From Paraglomus occultum (taxonomy: Eukaryota > Glomeromycota > Glomeromycetes > Paraglomerales > Paraglomeraceae), in contig CAJVPJ010000658.1 in the NCBI GenBank assembly GCA_910592205.1, positions 1-19,552 on the forward strand: a DNA stretch of 19,552 nt. The letters run 5' to 3'. The position numbers and the translations under genes are program-made. The notes beneath the pieces were generated by a model. The model did not search any database, was not told the origin of the DNA, and saw nothing but the letters and a program-made list of their open reading frames with translations. Shown in pieces: positions 8,139 through 18,686 of the stretch (its first letter is position 1; every line of letters starts with the position of its first letter).

Positions 8139-10789
8139 ATGCTTGCTTCTCTCATCCGTATCAAGCTACCTTTAGGACGTCTGCCCATTCCGATCAATAA
8201 TTGCCTTTTATCCGTCAGATTTCAATCTTCGCTCACTTCTCATCTTTATCCGCGTTCTGGAGATCGCGGTATGTATGATTCATCCGGGTAAATCAAGCCC
8301 CCTCCCAGAGGTTTTGACACTGAAAAAAATTTTACTGGATAAAAAAATCTGTAGTAATAGTTGCCATGTCCGGTGGAGTCGATTCGAGCGTATGTGCTTA
8401 TTTACTTCATAAACAGGTAAAGCACAATATTGACTGTAATATATAGGTAAATACTGGATCAATGATTTTGCCTTCTTGAGAGGATCGAACATAACTTATA
8501 TTTGGAAAGGGATATAACGTGGAAGGAGTCTATATGCGTAATTGGGATACATTTGATGAGAAAAGTGTTTGTACCGGCGATCAGGATTGGAAAGACGTTC
8601 AAAATGTCTGTAAGCAAATTGGAATCCCTTGTCGAATGGTGAGTGGAATAGGTTCGTAGGGAAAAGAGGGAAGGAGGGGGTTATGGCAAGTTTATCGCAG
8701 TGATCCCAACTATCAGTTAGAAAAAAATAGGCTTGACCATGGTTATTAATGTTCGATGCGTAAAATTGACTTGTTTGATCGGACATTATAGGTATCGTTA
8801 ATATAATTTGTATGTATTTGATCAATATTTACTCGGTTTATCAGCAAACATATTAACTCATACCACCGAAAAACTCAATGTCAAAACTCAACAATAAGAT
8901 CAACTTTATAAAAGAATATTGGATCCAAGTATTTACCAAGGCCATAGACGACTATGCACGCGGGCTTACACCTAACCCGGATGTAATGTGCAATCGAGAA
9001 ATCAAATTTGGTCGGCTGCTGGAGAAAATACTTGGTTCCAGTCAAAACGATGAGGGTGTATGGATGGCAACGGGTAAGAATGGAGGGGAATGAGGAAAGT
9101 GAGGATTGTGGTTGTAAAGTGTGTGTTTGAAAATGAGCCAACATTGAGAATTTGTTATGGTACTTAGGTCACTACGCTCAAAGGGAAGTCGCACCTTGTG
9201 GAAAGATTAAATTGTTACGTGGCAAGTCCAAGTGAACGATTATCAGTAGATTCAATTCGATGTATACGTCGATGAATTTTCTTTAACGCTCATTTGTGAT
9301 CCAACAGCGGTAGACTCGACCAAAGATCAAACGTACTATCTGTCGACAGTACCAGAAGAAAAACTACAAAGAGTAAGCACTGGCTTTATGACGATTCAGT
9401 CGATATGACGCGCAACCGTTTATTTTCGCGCTTTTGTCAATGTTTTCCCAATCCTTGTTTTTTTTTTTCTCACTCGGTCTTTACAAAAACCAAAAGACGA
9501 TCTTTCCAATAGGTCATCTGACAAAGTTACAAGTACGGCAAATAGCCAATAAAGCCAATCTCATCATAGCCAACAAAGCCGAGAGTATGGGTCTATGCTT
9601 TGTCGGTGAGAAGAACAAGTTTGCCGATTTTCTAGGAGAGTATATTGACAATACGCCCGGCGAGATTAAAACGATTGATGGTCACGTTATCGGTATGGTA
9701 GTTTGTTGTGGGGTTTTGCGAAATGGTGTAATTTATTTGAAGTAAGGGGGGGTTGCTGAAAACTCAAGACTTGACTCTCATTTTTTAAATAATAGGAACA
9801 CATCGCGGTCTATTCGCGTATACTATAGGACAGTGTACCAGGACGCACTATGGACCTCAAAGGCACCAAATCACTTTCCGCCAGATTCCTTCACTTTTCA
9901 ACGCATCCCCCTCCCAATGTCCGTCCTGCTAACCATGTCTACTTTCATCACAGATGGTTTGTATATAAGAAGGATGTTGAAAATAATTCAATTATTGTCG
10001 TACCTGGATCGTAAGTCAAAACCGTTTCGAACCACCCCTCCTCCTCTCACGTTAATCGTATCGAAACGCTAGCAACAAGTCTTTATCTTTTTCTTTCTTT
10101 CTTTTTTTTTTTTTTGCAACCAGAACCAATCTATTACTCTTTTCACGTAAACTCGTAGCACGAGACTGGATATGGAGTTGGAATGAACCGCCAGACGGTA
10201 TTGAGCAAGGTCAAGCGCGCGCGCGCGCGAAAAAGCCTATTTATGAAAATATTCGACAGTTGCAGTAAAAAAATCTTGTGGGACTCGACACTGATTATGT
10301 ATCGCGTTTTTCCCAATAGGTATTGATTTGCTTGGGCAGGTTAGATATCGACAAGTAGCTGGTGAGTAAGTAAGGGAGCCGTCGCTTTTGACTATATATC
10401 CTCCCTTTGATGATACATTACATTCTGTTTATTAGAACCATGTAAAGTCACGATGAGGTATTATTTCCCCGCTATTGCTTACGTGTGCTTGGGTTTATGC
10501 TTGGATCAGTAATATATACACATATATATATGCACGTATATATATGCATTATAGATCGGATTGCAAGTATCTGGTGGAATTCTCTGACCCTATCCAAGCT
10601 GTTGCACCTGGACAAGTGAGTACAATGATTTTGACAAACCATGTTTTTTACACAGATATCTAATCGGGGCGTATACAACCAATCTGTTCCTAGTATGTTG
10701 TCGTGTGGGATGGCAACTGGTGTTTGGGTGGTGGTGTCATAGAGGAGAGTGTTGACGAATCGGATGAAATAACGCAGAACGAGAAATGA
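8139..10789 (+). CDS. SLM3: mitochondrial tRNA-specific 2-thiouridylase (MnmA/TRMU family)
   Basis: This enzyme adenylates and thiolates C2 of the wobble uridine in mitochondrial tRNAs (Lys, Glu, Gln). Fourteen exons assemble in frame: 8139-8268, 8355-8416, 8510-8638, 8899-9073, 9168-9221, 9308-9372, 9497-9692, 9796-9862, 9954-10010, 10124-10209, 10320-10361, 10436-10457, 10555-10615, 10694-10789. They total 1242 nt, 413 residues, close to the usual length of about 420. Exon 1 is an Arg/Ser/Leu-rich leader without acidic residues until its last few positions, as expected of mitochondrial import. Seen motifs: PP-loop SGGVDSS (49-55), PNPDVMCN with the first catalytic Cys138, [18 protein letters not shown] (near 186), MGLCFVGE with the second catalytic Cys239, [24 protein letters not shown], and the C-terminal APGQ...[12 protein letters not shown]. 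The start is the only ATG giving a leader that splices in phase. Intron 5 (9222-9307) has a GC donor (G|GCAAGT). Intron 8 is uncertain: a GC donor at 9863 keeps ten loop residues typical of the family; a GT donor at 9833 would drop them. The intron 1 acceptor could also lie 6 nt later. No lesions were seen, so it looks functional. Confidence 0.95.
10215..10229. repeat. alternating GC run in intron 10
   Basis: Seven GC dinucleotides plus a G lie just inside the 5' end of thiolase intron 10. Alternating purine-pyrimidine GC can adopt Z-DNA. If retained in the mRNA it would encode an ARARA run, which is unlike the family, supporting the intron call. Confidence 0.7.
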
Positions 10790-11198
10790 TCAATCGTAGT
10801 ATGGTAGTTTTAGTGGTTACATGCTCATTTCTCATTTAGTTCGATGCGTCATATACAAGACTCGCGCAACGTATAAACACTGTTGCATGTTCAAAACATT
10901 CCTTCAATTTGTGTGTTTTGGTTAATCTTTAAGAACCCATATTTTAATAGTCGGGGAACCAGTCCTCTGAAATGAAAGTAATAGAATATTTGCTAATTTC
11001 TACATGGTATCGGATGCAAATAAAAATACAATTAAGCCATTAAATGAAAGGGGTAATGTGGTGGTAAAACTAATATGAATATAAGTAGAGTATACAACAT
11101 TATTAATCAGCGGCAATTTCAGCGGGTTATTACTATCAACTAATAATAATAACCTTTTTTCTCCCACCATTTAAGCTATACAAAATAAATTACACTAA
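10790..11198. other. convergent intergenic region, 3' ends of two genes
   Basis: The region lies between the TGA of the thiolase gene and the TGA of the minus-strand 7TM gene. It should contain both 3' untranslated regions. AATAAA at 11019-11024 is a candidate poly(A) signal for the thiolase, 230 nt after its stop. No coding region was seen. Confidence 0.5.
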
Positions 11199-13952
11199 TC
11201 ACATAGCATGCCAATACAATTCACTCTCTGTCTCACTGACTTGTCCAACACTATCTCTGGCACTGTCCTTATCTCTAATAACATCTCGCCCCGACACGCC
11301 TCCGACTCTCTCCATCCTTAGACTATTATCATCATCATCGGTATCATCATCATCATGAATTCCAAAGTCTCTTTTTATAGCACCAAGTCCAGTTCCAGCA
11401 AGCGCAGACTCGAGATTAATTTTCCTCATACTCCTTCCACCAGTTTCCGTGTCACTGCTATTAGCTTCACTAATTATTTCCTCGCCACTACTGTATTCAT
11501 CCGGTTCACCACCCGGTGTGGGATATCGTTCTGTATCTGTATCAAAGTCATTTTCAAGGTTATCGATGTCTCTTATTAAATTTCGTCTCCCTATTCCATC
11601 ATCCTCTTCTTCATCATTTGCATTTACGACAGTAGTGGTTGTGACCGTATTAGCAAAAATTCTAATCGGTGATCTTTCGCTCGGTGTATCGGGCGTTACC
11701 GTCCGAGTTGTTGTCATTGTCCTTGTAGACGGTGTCGTACTATCAGATGACCCCCGCCTATATTCGCTCATTTGTACCGAATTGCGCGCGGCCGTCAATT
11801 GTATAGAAGTTCGCTTTGGAGAAGCTGTTTGGGAGGGAAACTGGAGAGAGCGAAGAAAACTATTTTGGGCCGTTGGCGAAGCCGGACGGAGTGGTTGCGA
11901 GAAAGGTGATGTACCGGAAAGAAATGATGATGGAGGTGAGGCATTAGAATTATTAGGTTGTGAGGGCTGCTGCGGTTGCGATTGCGATTGCGATTGCGAT
12001 TGCGATTGCAGTTGCGGTCGCGGTGACAATTGGGCTGGTGGTATTATCGGTGGCGGTTGCTCGGGCGGATTTGTGGAACTATTGGAACTATTATTGACGA
12101 TGCTGCTCTTTGATCCTTGCACCGTTGTTGGATGTTGTTGTCCCTGCTGAGCATTTATTTGCATTTGAAGTTTGTGAAAAGGTTGTATTGGCTGTGATAG
12201 CACAGTTTTCGTTTGCTGCGCCACTGTAGTATTTGCGTTTGATAACCCATTCACGGGCATTGACTCTCCTTGTATTCTATCTGCATGTCCCGTATCATCA
12301 TTTGTAAGATAATAACTCGCAAGAAGACTCGGATCTGCCTTTTCGACAGCGACAAATTCCGAGCCGTTAACTTTCCCCAATGTCTTGGTCTCTGCGTACA
12401 CTGTTCTTCCATCTTTTGATACTGAGATATTACGCCGAAGCGGATTTCCGGAAAGAGGAATGACGTTAGCAGGAGTTTGCGGCTGTCTTGATCCATCAGG
12501 GGATACGGAATGGCGTGCTTTGTAAGCATCAGGAGAGATGGACAACGATTGACGAGGCAATCCAGCCCCTGACCCTTGCGTTGCAGACGCCGACATGAAT
12601 TTTCCAACGTCTTGGAAGCTATCCGTCTGGACTGAACTCAAGTGCTCTGGATTTCCTCCTGGGCCAACGAATCCCTTCCTTGGATAAACTATCAAAACCA
12701 ACACAATCCATGAAATCAATTGAGCAAAACTATAGTGGGCAATCAATACTTCTACTGCAAAGTCGCTCTGCCTCATTATTGGTTCTTTAATAAGCGAATC
12801 AATACAAAGCACTAGCATGCTGATACTACTTATGAGCAGCGAAGCAATAAGTATCTTGATCAAATCTACAAAGTATCGCGCTTTGGCTATTATAAAGGTG
12901 GAATTTTTGCTTCTGTTTGAGACTTTGATAAGTTTCTTGAATCGGTAGTAGATTTGTATTTGGAGAATGGCGGCACCAAGAACTTGTATTGAAAATACTG
13001 TTAACGGTATTACGTCTCGAAGATGTTCGTCATTGTGCAGGACAAGTCGGATAATGGCGAAAGCAAAAGCAGAAGTTGTTGACCAGACGACATAGCCTCG
13101 ATATTCCATTGATGATATTATGGGTTCGTGGCTAATCGCTTGTGATGTGTAATCCCAGAAGCATTGGAGAAGATAAAATACACAGCTGTGTATAGAAAAA
13201 AAAAGTTGGTTTATTATACGAACGATCATTATGAGTAATTTGTCGAGTCATCCCATTCCCCAACAACCCACGATCCCAATACTTACGTTTGTATACCAAA
13301 GTTTACCATAAGAATATAATCAAGTGGAGCTAGCCACCGTTGATGTTCAGTAGACCATTCATCGGGCGTCTTGAGCCTTATCTTGTCAGCGACGATGAAT
13401 CCTTCTTCGTATACTATTTTTGTCTACGAGGGAGGATAGATTGTTAGAATACTAAAAACGTTACGTTAATCGTTACCGATGCTATGTCGTAAATAGGATA
13501 ACTTACGAGAAAGGTGTTGTATACTGTACTCGATAATAATAAAAGAATTATTAATGCTGTCATTATTGACTTGAGATCAAGCGCAAAGAGTCGACTGGGC
13601 TTCAAAGCGCTCAAATTATCGCACTAAACGGCAATGAAGAAAAAAAAACTGGTTATGACAAAAAGACATTGCATACTTTGTGGTAAAAGTTTTTTAGATT
13701 ATTACCATGAAGGCATGAAAGATAAACCATAACAATACGTAAATAGCATGAGTTGAACGCTCTGTTTGAATGGTTAGAAAATGAATAGGTTAGTGTATTT
13801 CATATAAACTACACGAGCAAGTTGTAGTTAGACATGCCGCCAACACATGTAATTGCCACCCCCATTCACCCTTCCTTTTTTCGTCTTGGCCCCATTTACA
13901 TACCTACGAAGGCGTATCCACAGAGAGGAATAGTATACTCTTGGTCAGACAT
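11199..13952 (-). CDS. seven-transmembrane protein with long low-complexity tail
   Basis: Five minus-strand exons (13952-13904, 13761-13706, 13623-13507, 13423-13287, 13185-11199) join in phase across four GT-AG introns of 142, 82, 83 and 101 nt to give 781 residues. Seven hydrophobic segments are visible: about 21-36, 55-74, 108-130, 150-169, 178-200, 231-250 and 264-287. The tail from about 289 is hydrophilic and probably cytoplasmic. It is rich in Ser, Pro and Gln, with an SQ repeat near the middle, and has two acidic clusters, NDEEEDDG and HDDDDTDDDD, towards the C terminus (ending YWHAM). Seven segments plus a Ser/Thr-rich tail is the layout of a G-protein-coupled receptor, but I see no motif (DRY, NPxxY or a known fungal class) to prove that. 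A sensor or transporter-like role is also possible. There is no predicted cleaved signal peptide. The start is the first ATG (MSDQEYTIPLCGYAFV) that splices in phase. The antisense ORF over 11449-12150 is a shadow. Confidence 0.85.
11976..12005. repeat. hexanucleotide repeat coding for Ser-Gln
   Basis: Five perfect TTGCGA units lie inside the last exon of the 7TM gene and encode alternating Gln and Ser on the minus strand; degenerate copies (TTGCAG, TTGCGG) flank them. The repeat keeps frame (6 bp), so its length can vary without breaking the tail. Confidence 0.85.
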
Positions 13953-14796
13953 TATCGATTTCTAACTATCGAGTAATGACCACTGATAGTCGGGTTTATT
14001 AGTTCACACAGAGTTGTTTTTTTTTTCGCGGTGTTTTAATTCGTCAAGACAATATTTTGCTAGTCTGACCGAGAGTCGTAAGAATTTCCTCAGATGTATG
14101 AAACGTCAAATTCGTCAACGACACGGTACATAGAGTGTTCGTAAAAAGTGAGGGGAGATACGTTTACGACACGTAAGAAGAATGGGGGAGGTAGGGATGT
14201 GTGGGGTACGGTAAGAAGATATTAAGGGAAAGGGTAGGGAAAGGGGAAAGGTAAGAAAATATTAAGGAAAGAATAAAGAATTTTTTTAAAATGTAAAGTA
14301 ACTGTTGACTGTTTGTAATATATATTGCCAGTAGAGTAGGTATAACGATATTTTTAGTGAGAATTACTACCCGTGGGAGTAACAAACACGGATAAACATT
14401 ATTATTATATAGGATGTCTCAATAGTTTTATTACCGTAAATATTTTGGGCTGTTACACTTTTTCGTGTTATTGTTTCCAACGCTCTTGGGTTGTTATTTA
14501 AGAATTACTGAATGCTTTCGAATCGAATAGAGTAGATTGATAACATTAACTATATTAATTATCACTACCAGTTACATCAACGTGAAAACAGGGGAGGGGG
14601 GTGATTAGAGGTGAACAAATAGGATAATTTAAATAGACGCTTTTTCAAAATAATGTAAACAAACACACAGCATATTGCGATACGGCAAAAGGAGTTGGGT
14701 TGGTTGCTGGAAGCAGACGACGGGTATAAACAGCAACTCCGGTGTACTAAAAAAAAAACTCGTGCTTTATCGTAACAACGATTAAATTCCCTGTTC

Positions 14797-14801
<5 letters not shown>
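13953..14801. other. upstream region of the 7TM gene, no gene recognised
   Basis: This should hold the promoter of the minus-strand 7TM gene. It includes a purine-rich GGTAAGAAAATATTAAGG-like duplication near 14209-14270 and otherwise AT-rich sequence. No convincing ORF or RNA gene was seen. Confidence 0.5.
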
Positions 14802-14856
<55 letters not shown>

Positions 14857-14890
14857 ACACCCACACCCACACCCACACCCACCCACACAC
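14802..14890. repeat. compound CA / CCCACA microsatellite
   Basis: About 26 CA dinucleotides (14802-14853) pass into repeated CCCACA units and back to CACA up to 14890. Any ORF crossing it, such as the long Val/Cys-repeat frame on the minus strand, is an artefact of the repeat. Confidence 0.95.
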
Positions 14891-17580
14891 GCGACAATAA
14901 AGAAAAGAACAAGAATTCAAACAAGCTTTTTTTGATAAATTTAACTACGGTTACAACTATTACTTTATAGTAAGAAAGCATGTGAGATGTGAGTACTGAA
15001 ATATATGCATGCATTAATTTTACGTGGAACACAAATCGCTTAATAATAAATGATAGGAAGATGATAACACATTTGCAAAGTAGATAATGCATGTCAGCCA
15101 AAACCGCAATTGGTGAATGAGAGATGCCATACAGCGCATTCTGTACTCTTAACAATGAGCCAATGCACAAACCGTAGTCTGTTCCCCCGTATTGAATGCA
15201 TGTGCAAGTGCCAAATTGGTAAGAGGCGGTAACTCGGTCATACGTTTCAATCATGGCATTTTATAGATAAGGAACGATGCTGCAATCCCCAATAAGACAA
15301 TCATGTGACGAATTATAGGTAAAAAATACCATCAATTAATAATTGCATTCAAAAATGGAAGGAAGAGAGAAAACGAGATAAATATAGAAAAAGAAAGATA
15401 AAGCCGACGAGGTAACTGTTCAAATACATGGCTCGACCGTTTAAAAAAAAGAATCTGTTATACAACATGACAGATTTTAATATTTTGATACTCTTATGAT
15501 GTGGCCTTTGCATAAAATTTAAGGGTGGCCCTAAAATCATCGATATTCTTTTACAGTTATTTTTCATTGATCATCTTCCCACTGATCGATCTGCTACAGT
15601 TTACGGGCATGTGAAAGATTGTGTTTCAGAGTTTTTTTTTTTTTTTAGCATGCATATAATATTACTAACAATAACTCAAATTGGGATTATCAAATCTGGA
15701 CTGTTCGAAGGCAATCATCTCATTAAGCGGCTGGGTGGGCAGTAGTAACCTAATCAGGTTTGTCAATGATTTAGCAAATGGTAACATAAAAGAAAAGTTT
15801 TCTTGTATCAATGAAGAATAACCATTTATCTGTACGATGATAAAATCATACATACTCTACGAGCGTAAGGCGTTCTATTTTCTGAGCAGTGCAATGTAAG
15901 TGTGGATGCCTTACAAGGAATAGCCTGTGTGTCTTCAAATTGTCTATGAGACGATTTGATATCATTGTTCAACAATTTCCGCTTGTATTGTTATGCCGTC
16001 ATTAAGAACGTTAATTGAGACTGGCTATTTTGAACACGTGGATGCCATTTGTCATTCTGTCATGCATAATGAGACTTGAGCAAAGGCCAATACTGATCTT
16101 AATGCATCAATGACACTATGAGTGCTTTATGTATACAACATTAACATCTACAGGTGATTTGTCGATTGTAGGTGTGTGGTCATTGAGTTCATCCATTGCG
16201 GTTCATTAGTGGACGCTTTAATTAACATTTCAACGATCGGATAGTATTTGTGATTAGTTAGTTTACGAAACTATATTTCATTCTATGCATTTACTTTAGC
16301 AATTTAAGATGCAAATGTAGCTTGGAAATAAGAGTACCGATTAGTTCACACTTTTTCATACTGCTATTTACTCTGTGATTAGTTGTAAATAATCACGAAA
16401 TTACGATGGTTCAAATGTGAGACCAGCAAATAGACTAATCAAATAAAAGGTGTAAACTAAATTGTCCAAATAGCATGCAACGAAGATAATTAATTGACAA
16501 GAAATAACAAAACAAAAACATAAGCGCACTTTCAAGAATTTTTACCCATAATGCGCTTGCGTTGAGAACAATGAAAATTATGTCGGCACATTATAGCATT
16601 AATTGCGATAGCTCGAAAATGCACAAATTTGTCTCATTATTTGAATGTGAGAGCAAGTACAACAAAGTTCGTCGATTGAATAGATGAGGATTACGTAATT
16701 TCATATGCGCTAACACGTTTAAATAATATTTGAATGAAGCAACCTAAAGTATCAAAATAATTTAAATCTACAGATAAGACAATTATCCGTACGTTTACAA
16801 TAATAATAATACTTTTATTAATACAAAATTTGTAATAGTGCCTGGTAGGCAATCATCATATGAGTAGAAGAAGAAGCATGAAATCAAAGTTTACACATTG
16901 CTAGTATAAAAGTACACCGAAATTACAACAATAACTATAACACTCGCTCCAAGCATTTATTGGTCTCCTTTTGCGAACGGTCTTCACACGTTTCGATATT
17001 CCATGAAAAGTTTATTACGCAGACAATTCCATATACTTGGAAATTACGGCTATGAACATAGACTATGCGTGTTAAAACCATTTTGTTTCAGATTTCAAAA
17101 AAAAGTTCCTCAACGTATTTGGTACATAATAATAGCAATAATATTAGCACTCGTGCGTTTTAAATTTTGTTTGTTTTATTGTAAGATTGTCTTCTCTATG
17201 TCATTAATCTATTTTGATGATAGAAATTGTTATATCATAATGTTAAAGAAAAGTAAAAAATAAACAAATTAGCTGAGTCTTAACCTTATAACGTTATGAC
17301 CGTGAAATGATGGAGTGAACAAAAATTAACTATGTGTTTCTATTTACGAGGGTTAAAATTCCAGGCCTTTTGTGATAGTTGTACCAGACTTGAATCAAAA
17401 TACATTTTACTAAAAGGTCGGGTCAAACAAATGTGTTTACCAGGTTCTAGTTTACAAAATATACCCAAGTTTTCTCTAATTTATAAACAATATTCCGCGC
17501 TCTTAAGCCTTTTGTCGTCACCGCGTTTATATGTAGACATTAAATTTCTATATTACATGTAAATAGAATACGTACTTTTA
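14891..17580. other. 2.7-kb region without a recognised gene
   Basis: Both strands carry only short open frames. The most protein-like is on the minus strand at 15853-15665 (62 codons, with LPFAKSLTNLIRLLLPTQP and EMIAFEQSRFDNPNL), which ends 18 bp before a run of 15 A on that strand (15646-15632). Plus-strand frames at 17003-17263 (one hydrophobic segment) and 17332-17562 have no family features. No tRNA or other RNA gene was identified. Confidence 0.45.
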
Positions 17581-17604
17581 ATTTCAGACACAATTGTCTG
17601 AAAT
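17581..17604. repeat. perfect 10-bp stem hairpin
   Basis: ATTTCAGACA and TGTCTGAAAT are exact complements around a 4-nt CAAT loop. AATAAAG follows directly on the plus strand, as a poly(A) signal might. It lies 19 bp after the stop of a short plus-strand ORF and about 340 bp before the kinase fragment. Confidence 0.6.
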
Positions 17605-17944
17605 AAAGAAAACCTGAAAATAGTTGAACGTATATCTTATGTGTATTTTTTATTTGTCAATTGAAGTTAACGATGCGTTCTTACATTCGAAATTAACGTT
17701 ATACAATTAATTTTCTAGTTGTTCAACTACGATTTGACCCATATAATTTGAAATTATTATATTATAGTTAGTATCCAAACACAAAAAAACAACCTCCATC
17801 CATCGAAGCGTACTACTTGTCGCTATCCTAGTTTAAAAGGACGAAGGTACATTGCTCCCGTTTGGAGTTTGTGATTGGTATTTCGGTTGTATTACTATTA
17901 CGTTACCGTAAAACTGTATTGGCTAAGTTGTGGTATGACATGAA

Positions 17945-18346
17945 ATGGCTTTCTGCATCGTCAATAATTCATTCACTAAAATATGTCCGAGGTCCAACTG
18001 TCTAACGGACGTATACAGGGAATGGTTAGCTAAAGGCGTCAAGGAAGGATTCATCAAACAATATACTGAAGAGGACCTTTTGGATCGTACACTTCTTGGT
18101 CACGGTGGATATGGTGTCGTATACAAAGCCAAGATAAAGCAATCTGGAGTGCCAGTCGCTATGAAAACTTTGTTTCTCAATCGTTATGGTTGTGAAGAAG
18201 AAATGTATAAAAAGTTTGTCAAGGAAGTAGTAACCATTAACTATCCGTTTATTATACTAATTTGCATACTGTTAGACCAAATTCATAAGTTACTTATTAC
18301 TATTACATCAAATAGTTGCAAACGCATAAGCGGCCTTATGATTTGA
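17945..18346 (+). pseudogene. truncated protein kinase, N-lobe only
   Basis: From ATG 17945 the frame encodes 133 residues. After a leader, residues 40-48 read YTEEDLLDR, then the glycine loop LGHGGYGVVYKA (51-62), the ATP-anchoring Lys74 in VAMKTL, and an alpha-C helix region (CEEEMYKKFVKEVVTIN). Homology then stops at about residue 99 (18241). The remaining residues are unrelated and end at the TGA 18344-18346. The catalytic HRD and DFG motifs are absent from this frame and I did not find them downstream before the mariner copy. No GT donor lies at the break that would restore the domain. Kinases with this opening form large families in arbuscular-mycorrhizal fungi (from memory). This copy cannot be catalytically active. 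It is either a pseudogene or a partial duplicate. Confidence 0.75.
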
Positions 18347-18686
18347 AGAATAATTATGAAGCACATAAAGTTAATGGCATTGTTGTAATATTAACCCATG
18401 TTTATGACTTAACTATGTCGTTAAGAAAAAAAAGTAATAGACGAAATGTTGTGTATAATTCAGTAATTGATGAAATATCACGCTAATGTGCAATGTAACA
18501 CGATAAGTAGAGGGGTTTTGCGTGTGCCCTCTAACTCGAGATTGCATCAGTTTAACTCAAAATGGAAATAATCATCAAATGCGCATAGTTTCATGTTACA
18601 AATGAAAAAAAAGTTGAAGCAAATTCATTATCTCATTGTCGAGAAATCATTTTTTTTGTAAGCCATAGTAAAGCAACTGGAGAAAA
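18347..18686. other. spacer between kinase fragment and mariner
   Basis: AT-rich, no ORF. The left inverted terminal repeat of the mariner copy should fall here, but I could not place it without the right end, which lies outside the window. Confidence 0.45.

Noticed and set aside
9833-10072. 79-codon plus-strand ORF
   Set aside because: Out of frame with thiolase exon 9 and mostly in intron 8.
11449-12150. 233-codon plus-strand ORF rich in Ser, Val and Cys-Asp repeats
   Set aside because: Antisense to the low-complexity tail of the 7TM gene; its repeats come from the TTGCGA array.
12251-12607. 118-codon minus-strand ORF
   Set aside because: Different frame within the 7TM gene's last exon, no independent features.
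14577-15254. 225-codon minus-strand ORF with a Val-Cys repeat
   Set aside because: Open only because the CA microsatellite has no stops; no motifs on either side.
16411-16426. GGTTCAAAT-like tRNA B-box
   Set aside because: No matching A-box or cloverleaf around it.
17003-17562. Two plus-strand ORFs of 86 and 76 codons
   Set aside because: AT-rich composition, no family motifs, no splice support; mentioned only in the intergenic entry.
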